Assembly (NCBI GenBank): GCA_029268085.1
Contig: JAJUHD010000099.1
Coordinates: 1-9,052 of the forward strand
DNA length: 9,052 bases
Direction of reading: 5' to 3'
Source: Bacillota bacterium
GTDB lineage: Bacteria; Bacillota; Clostridia; Oscillospirales; Oscillospiraceae
Below, in pieces: positions 1 through 6,351 of this stretch (positions are counted from its first letter, which is position 1; each line of letters opens with the position of its first letter). The position numbers and the translations under genes were made by a program. The notes beneath the pieces were generated by a model. It ran no database searches, was not told where the DNA came from, and saw only the letters and a program-made list of their open reading frames with translations.

Positions 1-456
1 AAAAATCTCGGGCTTGAGATAAAACGCAACGAGGACGCTTACAGCGATGAGGACGTTGGTATTGTTATATCGCAGGAACCCATGAAGGGCGCAAAGCTCA
101 AAAAAGGCGATGCGGTTACGGTCACGGTTTCGAAGGGCCCCGAACCATCTCCTTCGCCCGAGGCTCATACAATTAGCGTCACCGCCGGCAAGGGCGGCAG
201 CATCAGCCCCAAAGGCGCTGTTTCTGTTGCGGACGGCGAGGATCAGACATTTGCCATTACTCCTGACAGCGGCTATGAGATACTCGAAGTCAAGGTGGAC
301 GGAACGAATGTAGGAGCTGTTACCAGTTATACATTCACCAAAGTAACAGAGAACCATACGATCTATGCGGTGTTCAGGCAAAAATCAACGACCGCGTCAC
401 CGACACCGAGCCCGACGCCATCAGGAAACCCGGCTTCAGGCACAGACATAGGCTGA
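1..456 (+). CDS. PASTA-domain surface protein, C-terminal fragment
   Basis: The open frame enters from the left edge and ends at TGA 454-456, leaving 151 visible residues. Residues 1-46 form a PASTA domain, with the typical core GIVISQEPMKGAKLKKGD followed by VTVTVSKGPE. PASTA domains are extracytoplasmic and sense muropeptides or cell wall in Ser/Thr kinases (PrkC/Stk) and in penicillin-binding proteins. A short PSPSP linker (about 49-53) leads into residues 57-126, which match the divergent InlB B-repeat pattern (TAGKGGSISPKG, then ITPDSGYEI, VKVDGTNVG, YTFTKVTENHTI). The protein ends in a Pro/Ser/Thr-rich tail (129-151). There is no LPXTG motif, so anchoring must come from an upstream membrane segment outside the window. 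Whether the missing N-terminus is a kinase, a class A PBP or something else cannot be decided here. Confidence 0.85.
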   Translation, partial: KNLGLEIKRNEDAYSDEDVGIVISQEPMKGAKLKKGDAVTVTVSKGPEPSPSPEAHTISVTAGKGGSISPKGAVSVADGEDQTFAITPDSGYEILEVKVDGTNVGAVTSYTFTKVTENHTIYAVFRQKSTTASPTPSPTPSGNPASGTDIG

Positions 457-497
457 AAAGCAAGGAGAGCCGAATTACTTCCGGCTCTCCTTGCTTT
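457..497. terminator. Bidirectional terminator hairpin between convergent genes
   Basis: A perfect 16-bp inverted repeat (457-472 pairing with 482-497) encloses a 9-nt loop. It starts immediately after the TGA of the PASTA gene and lies 27 nt past the stop of the convergent phosphodiesterase. The 3' arm ends in CTTT on the plus strand and CTTTT on the minus strand, so the U-tract is short in both directions. The placement between two convergent stop codons makes a shared terminator the natural reading. Confidence 0.85.
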
Positions 498-524
498 ACT
501 TGTTCTCGCCGATAAGATGCTCCT

Positions 525-992
525 TCAGAACCTGATAACGCGGCAGAAGACATCTCCTTTTTCATCGATAACGACCTCCGCATAGCTCGGCGACGGCGAA
601 GGACCGCAGGAGCCCGGGTTCAGGACATGGAGTCCGCCGGACATCGAATAATGCGCAATGTGGGTGTGCCCGAACATTACGATATCGGCGCCCCTTGCTC
701 CGGCTTCCTCTATTAGAGGGGAACGGGTCCACTTTACCCCGTAAATATGTCCGTGCGTTATGAAAATTCTGATTTTTCCGGCCGGAAAAAGCTCATTATC
801 CGGCAGATTTGAGCTTATATCGCAGTTTCCCCGAACCGCTTTGAGCGGAATTTCGGGAAACTGCTTTTCTATTTCTGAAACATCTCTTCCGCCGTCCCCG
901 AGATGGACGACCATGTCCGGCTTGTCTTGAGCGATGGCGCGGAGCATCCTTGCGGAGTTCCCGTGAGAATCGGAAAAAACCAAGAGCTTCAA
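525..992 (-). CDS. yfcE: YfcE/MJ0936-family metallophosphoesterase (TTG start)
   Basis: This 155-residue protein is a compact calcineurin-like phosphodiesterase. All five metal-site blocks are present in order: D8-x-H10, G32-D33, G55-N56 (RGNCD), the H80-G-H82 pair (ITHGH), and G108-H-T-H111. A typical NPGS turn lies at 125-128. YfcE-type enzymes are dinuclear-metal, cytosolic phosphodiesterases active on model phosphodiesters, and the natural substrate is unknown for most. The length is normal for the family. The start codon is TTG at 990-992. It is chosen because it gives the canonical N-terminus MKLLVFSDSHGN and has an AAGGAG box 8 nt upstream, and no ATG lies closer in frame. In many Firmicutes this family sits beside an XTP/dITP pyrophosphatase gene, but no such neighbour is present here. 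Confidence 0.93.
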   Translation of the reverse strand: MKLLVFSDSHGNSARMLRAIAQDKPDMVVHLGDGGRDVSEIEKQFPEIPLKAVRGNCDISSNLPDNELFPAGKIRIFITHGHIYGVKWTRSPLIEEAGARGADIVMFGHTHIAHYSMSGGLHVLNPGSCGPSPSPSYAEVVIDEKGDVFCRVIRF

Positions 993-1000
993 GGTGAAAT

Positions 1001-1006
1001 CTCCTT
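1001..1006 (-). promoter_or_regulatory. Ribosome binding site fixing the TTG start of yfcE
   Basis: On the minus strand AAGGAG ends 8 nt before the TTG at 992-990. This strong Shine-Dalgarno match is the reason for accepting a TTG initiation codon. Confidence 0.8.
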
Positions 1007-1033
1007 ACATAAAAAGTGCGATTAACTGTTATG

Positions 1034-1096
1034 CCTCCAAAAAGTAACCTACGGGGGCGAAGTGAATATACTGAACTGAAAGAGTATCTTTGGAGG
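1034..1096 (+). repeat. Inverted repeat pairing with the ribosome binding site of the 80-aa gene
   Basis: CCTCCAAA (1034-1041) is the exact reverse complement of TTTGGAGG (1089-1096), which contains the GGAGG box of the gene starting at 1104. Two G-U pairs (1033/1097 and 1032/1098) could lengthen the helix to 10 bp. If transcription begins upstream of 1032, the leader could mask its own ribosome binding site. A TATACT -10-like hexamer at 1067-1072 lies inside the loop without a good -35 element. If that is the real promoter, the left arm would not be transcribed. A chance origin is possible. Confidence 0.35.
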
Positions 1097-1103
1097 TGCC
1101 GGT

Positions 1104-1346
1104 ATGAGTGATTTTGAGAGAATGAGCAAAGAATTGTTTAAAAGCAAAAAAGCCGGAGAATTGAATAAAGTAGTAAACTCTGCCGAGGGAAAGAAGATTG
1201 GAAGCATGGTGGACGGGAATGCGTTAAAAAAAGCGGTTGCCGAAGGAGACAACGAAACCGTTAACCGCATTCTCGGTCAGTTCCTATCAACCGATGAAGG
1301 CAAATCTCTCGTAAAAAAAATAAGCGAGAATTTCGGAAACAAATAA
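1104..1346 (+). CDS. Small uncharacterised helical protein (80 aa)
   Basis: The gene has a GGAGG box at 1092-1096, 7 nt before an ATG, and encodes 80 residues rich in Lys, Glu, Ser and Asn. There is no signal peptide, membrane segment or Cys. The sequence looks entirely alpha-helical. A basic stretch (KELFKSKKAGELNKVVNS) is followed by EGKKIGSMVDG and a C-terminal helix around ILGQFLSTDEGKSLVKKI. From memory, similar small proteins recur in clostridial genomes without a function. I cannot verify that, and I recognise no named domain. It is the first gene of a three-gene plus-strand cluster, with 17 nt to the next gene, so co-transcription is likely. The role is unknown. Confidence 0.82.
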   Translation: MSDFERMSKELFKSKKAGELNKVVNSAEGKKIGSMVDGNALKKAVAEGDNETVNRILGQFLSTDEGKSLVKKISENFGNK

Positions 1347-1363
1347 GACTGGGGGGACGGGCC

Positions 1364-1786
1364 GTGAGCGATCTGGAGGGAATGATTAACGGGATACTTT
1401 CGAATCCCGATGAAATGAAAAAAATCATGGATATGGCCGGTAAGATCATGGGAGAAGGCGGTATTCCCTCTGCGGCGCCCACCGGATCCCCGTCGCCGGA
1501 GGTTCCGCCTGCTGACAATATCCTTTCCGGTGTGGACATCGGAAAACTGGCTTCGGCGGCGCAGACCCTTTTAGGCAGCGGAACAATCAAAAAGCTGCTT
1601 TCGAGCCCGCTGGCACAGAATATAATTGCGGAAGCAATGCACCCGAACAACGATAAAAAAGAGCTGTTTGATGCCCTGAAACCGTGGCTTTCGGAAAAAA
1701 GAAGATATAAACTTGAAAAAGCGATAGTATTCGCCAGAGTGATGCGCGTTGCCGGAGCGGCTGTGCCGCTTATTAAGGGAGGGTAG
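1364..1786 (+). CDS. Uncharacterised cytosolic-type protein (140 aa, GTG start)
   Basis: The gene begins with GTG at 1364 behind a G-rich, imperfect Shine-Dalgarno (GGGGGG at 1351-1356, 7 nt spacing). Three parts are visible. An acidic and Met-rich N-terminal helix spans 1-31, with NPDEMKKIMDMAGKIM. A flexible Pro/Ser/Ala linker spans about 34-53. Helical segments follow, ending in a basic C-terminal block (102-135) with LKPWLSEKRRYKLEKA. The first residues MSDLEGM echo the MSDFERM of the preceding protein, so the two may share an origin or a targeting feature (inference). No signal peptide or catalytic motif was recognised. It sits 17 nt after the 80-aa gene and 3 nt before the glycine-rich gene, so the three almost certainly form one operon. 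Confidence 0.82.
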   Translation: MSDLEGMINGILSNPDEMKKIMDMAGKIMGEGGIPSAAPTGSPSPEVPPADNILSGVDIGKLASAAQTLLGSGTIKKLLSSPLAQNIIAEAMHPNNDKKELFDALKPWLSEKRRYKLEKAIVFARVMRVAGAAVPLIKGG

Positions 1787-1789
1787 AAG

Positions 1790-2281
1790 ATGAAAAGATA
1801 CAACGGCAAAACCGGCAGCTACGAAATAGTTCCGGAACCGGATACATTCTTGCCTCAGACTCCTCGGCAGGAACTCGCGTCGGAAAGCGAATTGCCAAGA
1901 AAACCGTCGAGCCAGTCAGGTAATCTTAGCGGACTCGGCAGCATACTTGGAGAGCTTGGCGGTAAGTCCGGAGGCGGGCTTGGAGATATACTCGGCGGGC
2001 TTGGAGATATACTCGGCGGAACAGGAGGCAAGCCGGATGCCGGAGACAAAACGACCGGCGGACTTAGCGGTTTACTAGGCGGCCTTGGCGGCGGGTTTGG
2101 CAGCATACTCGGCGGCCTGGGAGGGAAGCAGGGCGGCGGACTCGGCGGAATACTCTCGAAGCTTACCACCTTCGATTTTGAGCTTGAGGATATAATACTC
2201 GTTGCAGTTTTATATCTTCTGTATCGTGAAAGCAAAGATATTGAATTTCTGCTGATAGCAGGAGCCATGCTGTTTCTTTAA
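1790..2281 (+). CDS. Gly/Leu-heptad low-complexity protein with hydrophobic C-terminus (163 aa)
   Basis: A GGGAGG box at 1778-1783, inside the end of the preceding gene, positions the ATG at 1790, 3 nt after the upstream stop. Residues 1-44 are polar and Pro-rich (EPDTFLPQTP). Residues 46-123 are low complexity and built on a seven-residue pattern GLGxILG: GLGSILG, GLGDILG twice in tandem, GLSGLLG, GFGSILG, GLGGILS, separated by Gly-rich spacers such as GGKSGG and GGKQGG. Residues 124-134 are acidic (FDFELED). Two hydrophobic stretches follow (135-145 and 153-163), split by RESKDIE, and the protein ends right after the second. There is no N-terminal signal peptide. The C-terminus could insert in or lie on a membrane, while the Gly/Leu repeats could self-associate. 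Both ideas are inference, and the function is unknown. Confidence 0.8.
   Translation: MKRYNGKTGSYEIVPEPDTFLPQTPRQELASESELPRKPSSQSGNLSGLGSILGELGGKSGGGLGDILGGLGDILGGTGGKPDAGDKTTGGLSGLLGGLGGGFGSILGGLGGKQGGGLGGILSKLTTFDFELEDIILVAVLYLLYRESKDIEFLLIAGAMLFL
1973..2014 (+). repeat. Exact 21-nt tandem duplication within the Gly-rich gene
   Basis: Positions 1973-1993 and 1994-2014 are identical, and the next five bases (GGCGG) begin a third copy. The unit is 21 nt, so each copy adds exactly seven residues (GLGDILG) without shifting the frame. Identity at the DNA level, against only protein-level similarity of the other heptads, suggests a recent slippage or duplication event. Confidence 0.9.
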
Positions 2282-2994
2282 GGAATTGAGAATATATCGT
2301 CCGAAGGCGTGGAAAGATCGGTGGTTCCTGAATCCATTGAGAAAATTGTGTCGTCGCCATCAAGTTTTTTCATTGAATAAAGAAGTCCGGAATTTACTGA
2401 GATGTATACCTGATATGTATAACCCAGCTCTCCGCTCTTGTATTCGACATAAATACAGGGCTGTCCCGACTGTTCTATATAGGAAGCGTCGAGTATGTTT
2501 TCCTGAGGGACATCCTTGATATCTTCATAGGTAACAAGGCTCGAGAACATATCTATCTCCTTGCTAGCGCTGCTTTCGCTGAGCTTGGATTTAAAAACCG
2601 CGGAAGAACCGTCATACCAGATATAAAGATCGCTTCCAAGGACAAGTATGTTCCTGACTGTTTTGTCTTTTAATATGCTGAGCTTGATTTTTTCACCTGA
2701 CTGCCAGTAATTGAGCGTCTGTTCGCTTTCCTTACCGTCAAAGAATGACTTGATCGTATAGGTACGGGAAAAGTTTTCGGTACGGGTAAGAGTACCCAAA
2801 ACGGTTTTAACGGTCTCTGTATTGACATCGATGCGGTCAATTCCGTCATTCAGCGAACTGCCGCCGCTGTCGATGACTGGCGAGGGCAGAGAAATCACGT
2901 GGGAACTGTCTCTCTGCATATAGCTTATGACCAGAAAGGCGGTCGCGGCCAGCAGAACCGCAATTATAATCCCGATAACGATACCCTTTTTCAT
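2278..2994 (-). CDS. Membrane-anchored extracytoplasmic protein of unknown function
   Basis: This 238-residue protein has an N-terminal signal-anchor (MKK, then a hydrophobic stretch about 4-25) and no lipobox Cys, so it is probably tethered by an uncleaved helix with the rest outside the membrane. A Ser/Asp-rich linker (about 30-60) precedes a domain (about 62-215) rich in alternating beta-strand pattern, such as NILVLGSDLYIWYD, PCIYVEYKSG and YTYQVYISVNSGLLYSMKKL. This resembles LolA/LppX-like beta-sheet folds, but that is only an impression. The ATG overlaps the wecB stop by 4 nt (ATGA), with a GGAGG box at 3005-3009, so translation is probably coupled to wecB. The stop overlaps the stop of the convergent Gly-rich gene by 4 nt. 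The single Cys (180) argues against a structural disulfide within the chain. Confidence 0.85.
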   Translation of the reverse strand: MKKGIVIGIIIAVLLAATAFLVISYMQRDSSHVISLPSPVIDSGGSSLNDGIDRIDVNTETVKTVLGTLTRTENFSRTYTIKSFFDGKESEQTLNYWQSGEKIKLSILKDKTVRNILVLGSDLYIWYDGSSAVFKSKLSESSASKEIDMFSSLVTYEDIKDVPQENILDASYIEQSGQPCIYVEYKSGELGYTYQVYISVNSGLLYSMKKLDGDDTIFSMDSGTTDLSTPSDDIFSIP

Positions 2995-4136
2995 GGGCGA
3001 AAATCCTCCGGGCGCTTATTGTTCGCGCCAAAGCTGAAAAGTATGGCCTCCGCGATACGCGGACAAGCGTTCCCGTCGCCATAGGGGTTGACAGCCCTTG
3101 CCATCCTGTCGTAAATCGTTCTGTCAGTCAGAAGTTCGCGGGCAAGGTCATAAATACGGTCTTCGCTGACGCCTGCAAGCTCGACTGTTCCGGCTTCGAC
3201 GGCTTCGGGCCTTTCGGTTTCGCGTCTCATTACGAGAACGGGTTTGCCGAGCGCAGGAGCCTCCTCCTGAAGTCCGCCGCTGTCTGTCATGATAAAAAAG
3301 CTTTTTGACATGAGACGGTGCATCTCCATTGCATCAAGCGGCTCAATTAAATGGATATTCGGCACGCCGCCCAAAAGCCTGCGTGCGGTTTCGCCGACAT
3401 AGGGACTCAGGTGCACAGGATACACGACGGATACATCGTCAAAGCTCTCGGCGATTCGTTTTACGGCGCGAAAGATGCTTTCCATCGGTTCGCCGTAGTT
3501 CTCGCGGCGATGACAGGTCATTGTTATGACCCGTTTTGAACTGAAATCAATGCTTCTGAGCTTCGTGGACCTGAAAGACCCGTCCCCGACAGTATATTTC
3601 ATCGCGTCGATAACGGTATTGCCGGTAATGAAAATGTTTTCGGTGATGTTTTCTAAGTTTAGATTGCGCGCGTTCTGTGCCGTGGGCGCAAAATGGTATT
3701 CAGAGATCCTTCCGATAAGGCTTCGGTTCATTTCTTCGGGATAGGGGGAATAGCGGTCATAGGTGCGAAGTCCGGCTTCGACGTGACCAACGGGAATCTT
3801 TTCGTAAAATGCGGCAAGGGCCGCAGCAAACGCAGTCGTCGTATCGCCGTGGACAAGCACCAGATCCGGCTTGGCTTCCTTCAGCACATCGCTCAGACCG
3901 TTCAGCACGCTGCTGGTGATATACGAAAGGGTCTGTCCATCCTTCATTACGTCAAGATCATAGTCCGGCTTAATATCGAAACAGGCCAGTACGTCGTCCA
4001 GCATTTTACGGTGCTGGGCGGTAACGCAGGCGATGCAATTGAATTCCGGACGCTGCTTAAGTTCAAGGTACAGAGGAGCCATCTTGATGGCTTCCGGCCT
4101 TGTGCCGAAAACCAGCATTACTTTAACGGGTTTCAT
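2991..4136 (-). CDS. wecB: UDP-N-acetylglucosamine 2-epimerase (non-hydrolysing)
   Basis: This cytosolic enzyme interconverts UDP-GlcNAc and UDP-ManNAc, the donor for wall teichoic acid linkage units and related polymers. The 381 residues fit the family length. Visible motifs in order are FGTRPEAIKMAPL (10-22), HGDTTT (96-101), HVEAGLRT (118-125), PYPEEMNR (131-138), ITGNT (170-174), CHRREN (208-213), H242 in YPVHLSP, DSGGLQEEAP (285-294) and ETERPEA (306-312). D98, E120, E134 and H209 match the catalytic set known from the E. coli enzyme. The ATG at 4136 is preferred over one at 4151, because GGAGG (4143-4147) stands 6 nt before it and lies inside the longer reading. The start overlaps the end of the tagO-type gene by 14 nt, so the two are likely coupled. 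Also called mnaA in Gram-positives. Confidence 0.96.
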   Translation of the reverse strand: MKPVKVMLVFGTRPEAIKMAPLYLELKQRPEFNCIACVTAQHRKMLDDVLACFDIKPDYDLDVMKDGQTLSYITSSVLNGLSDVLKEAKPDLVLVHGDTTTAFAAALAAFYEKIPVGHVEAGLRTYDRYSPYPEEMNRSLIGRISEYHFAPTAQNARNLNLENITENIFITGNTVIDAMKYTVGDGSFRSTKLRSIDFSSKRVITMTCHRRENYGEPMESIFRAVKRIAESFDDVSVVYPVHLSPYVGETARRLLGGVPNIHLIEPLDAMEMHRLMSKSFFIMTDSGGLQEEAPALGKPVLVMRRETERPEAVEAGTVELAGVSEDRIYDLARELLTDRTIYDRMARAVNPYGDGNACPRIAEAILFSFGANNKRPEDFRP

Positions 4137-5253
4137 TTTTATCCTCCACATCCTTGCCGATCTGCGCCATTTCCGGAGGGCTTGTCTTATCGGAAGAAGT
4201 CTCGCGCTTCTGTCGATGCAGCTTTCCGTAGACGAAAGCCCACAGAAAAGCGCAGAGACAGAAGCCGAGGATCACAATAAGCGCCTTTATCTCGCCGCTT
4301 GTAGTGATAACGACGGCGGCCAGACCAAGTATGGCGCTTATGGAATAAAGTATCGCAACGGCCTGCTTTTGGCTAAGACCCATATCGATAAGACGGTGGT
4401 GGAAATGCCCTCTGTCGGGATGCATGGGGCTCTGCCCTTTTAAAAGACGGCGGCAGAAAGAGAAAACAGTGTCGAAAAGCGGAACGGCGATCGAAAGAAG
4501 CGGTACGGCGAAAGACACTACTGCGTAAAACTTAAAAAGACCAAGAATGGACATTGAGGCGAGCACATAACCCAGAAGCAGCGCACCGGTATCGCCCATG
4601 AAAATTTTCGCGGGGTTGAGGTTATAGGGCATAAAGCCGATGCAGGCTCCGGCAAGCGCGGCAAGGACTATGGCAACGCTGCTATCAGAAACGACGAGGG
4701 CGATTACCAGCATAGTGATGCTGCTGATAGTGGATACGCCGACAGCCAGCCCGTCCAGTCCGTCAATAAGGTTAACGGAGTTCGTTATTCCAACAATCCA
4801 CAGGATCGTTATGGGGATGGACCAGCCGCCAAGGATGAGGTAGTCCTTCGTACTCCAGATGACAGGGTTTGCGAGAACGTTAATCTGAACGCCATGCAGG
4901 ACCGCGACGACTGCCGCCAGTATCTGGAGACCGAGCTTGACCCATGCGTTAAGGGAGATTATATCGTCTACGGCGCCGGTTGCGACAATGATGACGCAGC
5001 CGAGAAGGATGCCCTGCATTTGGCGGTTTATATCAGCGAAAAGGAGAACGCTCAGAAGAAAACCGAGAAAGATCGCCAGCCCGCCCATCCGCGGGATCGG
5101 GTGGTCGTGAACCCTTCTTGCCTCTCCGGGAACGTCTATGGCTCCCACCTTCTGGGCAAAGGCTTTGACAATCGGCGTCGAGGCAAAGCTGATGATAAAC
5201 CCTACCGCAATGGTGACCAGTATCCTTATCGAAAGCGTTGTATCTAATGGCAT
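4123..5253 (-). CDS. tagO: Undecaprenyl-phosphate glycosyl-1-phosphate transferase (TagO/WecA family)
   Basis: This polytopic membrane enzyme of the MraY/WecA superfamily transfers a sugar-1-phosphate, probably GlcNAc-1-P, from the UDP-sugar to undecaprenyl phosphate. That is the first membrane step of wall teichoic acid or similar polymers. The 376 residues hold about ten to eleven hydrophobic segments. Signature blocks are RRVHDHPIPRMGG (46-58), the Asp pair D96-D97, NLIDGLDGLA (161-170), NPAKIFMGDTGA (213-224) and the His-rich loop HPDRGHFHHRL (278-288). This loop is the WecA/TagO form and not the MraY form. The charged C-terminal tail (about 343-376) is cytosolic and its codons overlap the wecB start. 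An AAAGGA box about 11 nt upstream supports the ATG at 5253. WecB directly downstream supports an undecaprenyl-linked GlcNAc-ManNAc unit. Confidence 0.95.
   Translation of the reverse strand: MPLDTTLSIRILVTIAVGFIISFASTPIVKAFAQKVGAIDVPGEARRVHDHPIPRMGGLAIFLGFLLSVLLFADINRQMQGILLGCVIIVATGAVDDIISLNAWVKLGLQILAAVVAVLHGVQINVLANPVIWSTKDYLILGGWSIPITILWIVGITNSVNLIDGLDGLAVGVSTISSITMLVIALVVSDSSVAIVLAALAGACIGFMPYNLNPAKIFMGDTGALLLGYVLASMSILGLFKFYAVVSFAVPLLSIAVPLFDTVFSFCRRLLKGQSPMHPDRGHFHHRLIDMGLSQKQAVAILYSISAILGLAAVVITTSGEIKALIVILGFCLCAFLWAFVYGKLHRQKRETSSDKTSPPEMAQIGKDVEDKNETR
4143..4147 (-). promoter_or_regulatory. Ribosome binding site deciding the wecB start
   Basis: GGAGG on the minus strand with 6 nt to the ATG at 4136. 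It lies within the last codons of the upstream gene and downstream of the alternative ATG at 4151, which therefore is unlikely to be used. Confidence 0.85.
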
Positions 5254-5272
5254 GACAAAATAATCCTTTCAC

Positions 5273-5314
5273 TGCGCGTAAGATTCCCGCGCAATTTAAA
5301 GCGCTGATTTGCGC
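5273..5314. repeat. Two short GC-rich dyads between trpS and tagO
   Basis: In the 64-bp gap between the trpS stop and the tagO start, TGCGCG (5273-5278) pairs with CGCGCA (5288-5293) across 9 nt, and GCGC (5301-5304) pairs with GCGC (5311-5314) across 6 nt. Neither is followed by a T-run on the minus strand, so they do not look like intrinsic terminators. They could attenuate or stabilise the mRNA between the two halves of the operon, or mean nothing. Confidence 0.35.
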
Positions 5315-5317
5315 AAA

Positions 5318-6328
5318 CTATCTCTCTACGAACCCGATCTTTTTATACACCTTCCTGAGAATTTTTGCCGAAGCGCGTGAAGCCTTTTCCGCGCCTTCCT
5401 TATAGATGCTCTCAAGATAGGTTTTGTCCGCGATAAGGCGTTCGGCCTCCTCGCGTATCGGGCGCAGGAGCTCGACTACTGATTCGCCGACCTTCACCTT
5501 GAAATCGCCGTAGCCCTTGCCCTCAAACTCCTTTTCGATCTCCCCAAAGCTTGCGCCGGTCGCGACGGAATAGATTTGCATAAGGTTTGAAACTCCGGGC
5601 TTATCAGACGGATCGAAGCGCACGCAGGTTTCACAGTCTGTCACGGCGCGCTTGAAGCAGCGCGTGATATCATCCGGACTCTGCATGATGTAGATACAGC
5701 CGCCGGGATCCTTATCTGACTTCGACATTTTATTTTCGGGACTGGTCAGGCTCATGATACGCGCTCCGACCTTGGGAATGTACGGTTCGGGCAGCCTGAA
5801 AACTTCGCCGTAAACGCCGTTGAAGCGCTGGGCTATATCGCGCGTAATCTCTACATGCTGCTTCTGATCCTCGCCGACCGGGACGAGATCGGTCTGGTAG
5901 AGCAGAATGTCAGCAGCCATAAGAGCGGGGTAGGTGAAGAGACCTGCGTTGATATTGTCGGCATTCTTTGCGCTCTTGTCCTTGAATTGCGTCATGCGCG
6001 AAAGCTCTCCGAACATGGTGTAGCAGTTGAGAACCCACGCGAGCTCCGCGTGAGCGGGAACATGGCTCTGGATGAAGATGGTGTTCTTCATGGGATCGAG
6101 GCCGCAGGCAATGTACTGCGCAAGCTGGTGGAGCGTGCGGCGCCTCAGGTCCGAGGGGTTCTGGCGCACGGTTATCGCGTGCATATCAACTATACAGTAA
6201 TAGCAGTTATAGGTGTCCGAAAGCTCAACCCAGTTTTTGATCGCCCCGAGGTAAGAGCCGAGGGTCAGTTCACCGGAGGGCTGGATCCCGCTGAATATCG
6301 TTTTCTTTTCGATAGCTTTTTCGTCCAT
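5318..6328 (-). CDS. trpS: Tryptophanyl-tRNA synthetase
   Basis: This cytosolic class I synthetase charges tRNA-Trp with tryptophan using ATP. The 336 residues match bacterial TrpS. The N-terminus reads TIFSGIQPSGELTLGSYLGA (10-29), with the HIGH-equivalent at TLGS. D140 in AADILLY is at the position that binds the indole nitrogen, GEDQKQH spans 152-158, and the ATP loop KMSKS is at 200-204 (ENKMSKSDKD). The start has an AAAGGAA box about 10 nt upstream. The gene begins 23 nt after the aminotransferase stop and is probably co-transcribed with it. No T-box leader lies upstream, which is notable because Firmicutes trpS genes are often T-box controlled. Confidence 0.97.
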   Translation of the reverse strand: MDEKAIEKKTIFSGIQPSGELTLGSYLGAIKNWVELSDTYNCYYCIVDMHAITVRQNPSDLRRRTLHQLAQYIACGLDPMKNTIFIQSHVPAHAELAWVLNCYTMFGELSRMTQFKDKSAKNADNINAGLFTYPALMAADILLYQTDLVPVGEDQKQHVEITRDIAQRFNGVYGEVFRLPEPYIPKVGARIMSLTSPENKMSKSDKDPGGCIYIMQSPDDITRCFKRAVTDCETCVRFDPSDKPGVSNLMQIYSVATGASFGEIEKEFEGKGYGDFKVKVGESVVELLRPIREEAERLIADKTYLESIYKEGAEKASRASAKILRKVYKKIGFVER

Positions 6329-6351
6329 TTTCAGAGATTCCTTTGCTTTGA

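Noticed and set aside
1067..1072. TATACT as a promoter for the 80-aa gene
   Set aside because: The hexamer 17 nt upstream (GTAACC) does not resemble a -35, and a TG extension is misplaced by one base. Sigma-E- and sigma-G-like patterns were also tried without a convincing match. It is kept only as a possibility in the inverted-repeat entry.
1261..1809. 182-codon open frame on the minus strand opposite the 140-aa gene
   Set aside because: The plus-strand cluster has proper ribosome binding sites and tight spacing. The antisense product looks like a low-complexity Ser/Pro/Phe shadow.
1973..2014. CRISPR-like or mobile repeat
   Set aside because: There are only two tandem copies without spacers, in frame within a repetitive coding sequence.
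1855..2268. 137-codon Pro/Ser-rich frame on the minus strand
   Set aside because: Its PPSPPP pattern is the reverse complement of the Gly-rich repeats and is not an independent gene.
3693..4280. 195-codon open frame on the plus strand opposite wecB and tagO
   Set aside because: It is antisense to two strongly supported genes and spans their junction, and it has no domain-like features.
5273..5314. Intrinsic terminator between trpS and tagO
   Set aside because: The dyads are short and lack a T-run on the transcribed strand, so I do not call a terminator.
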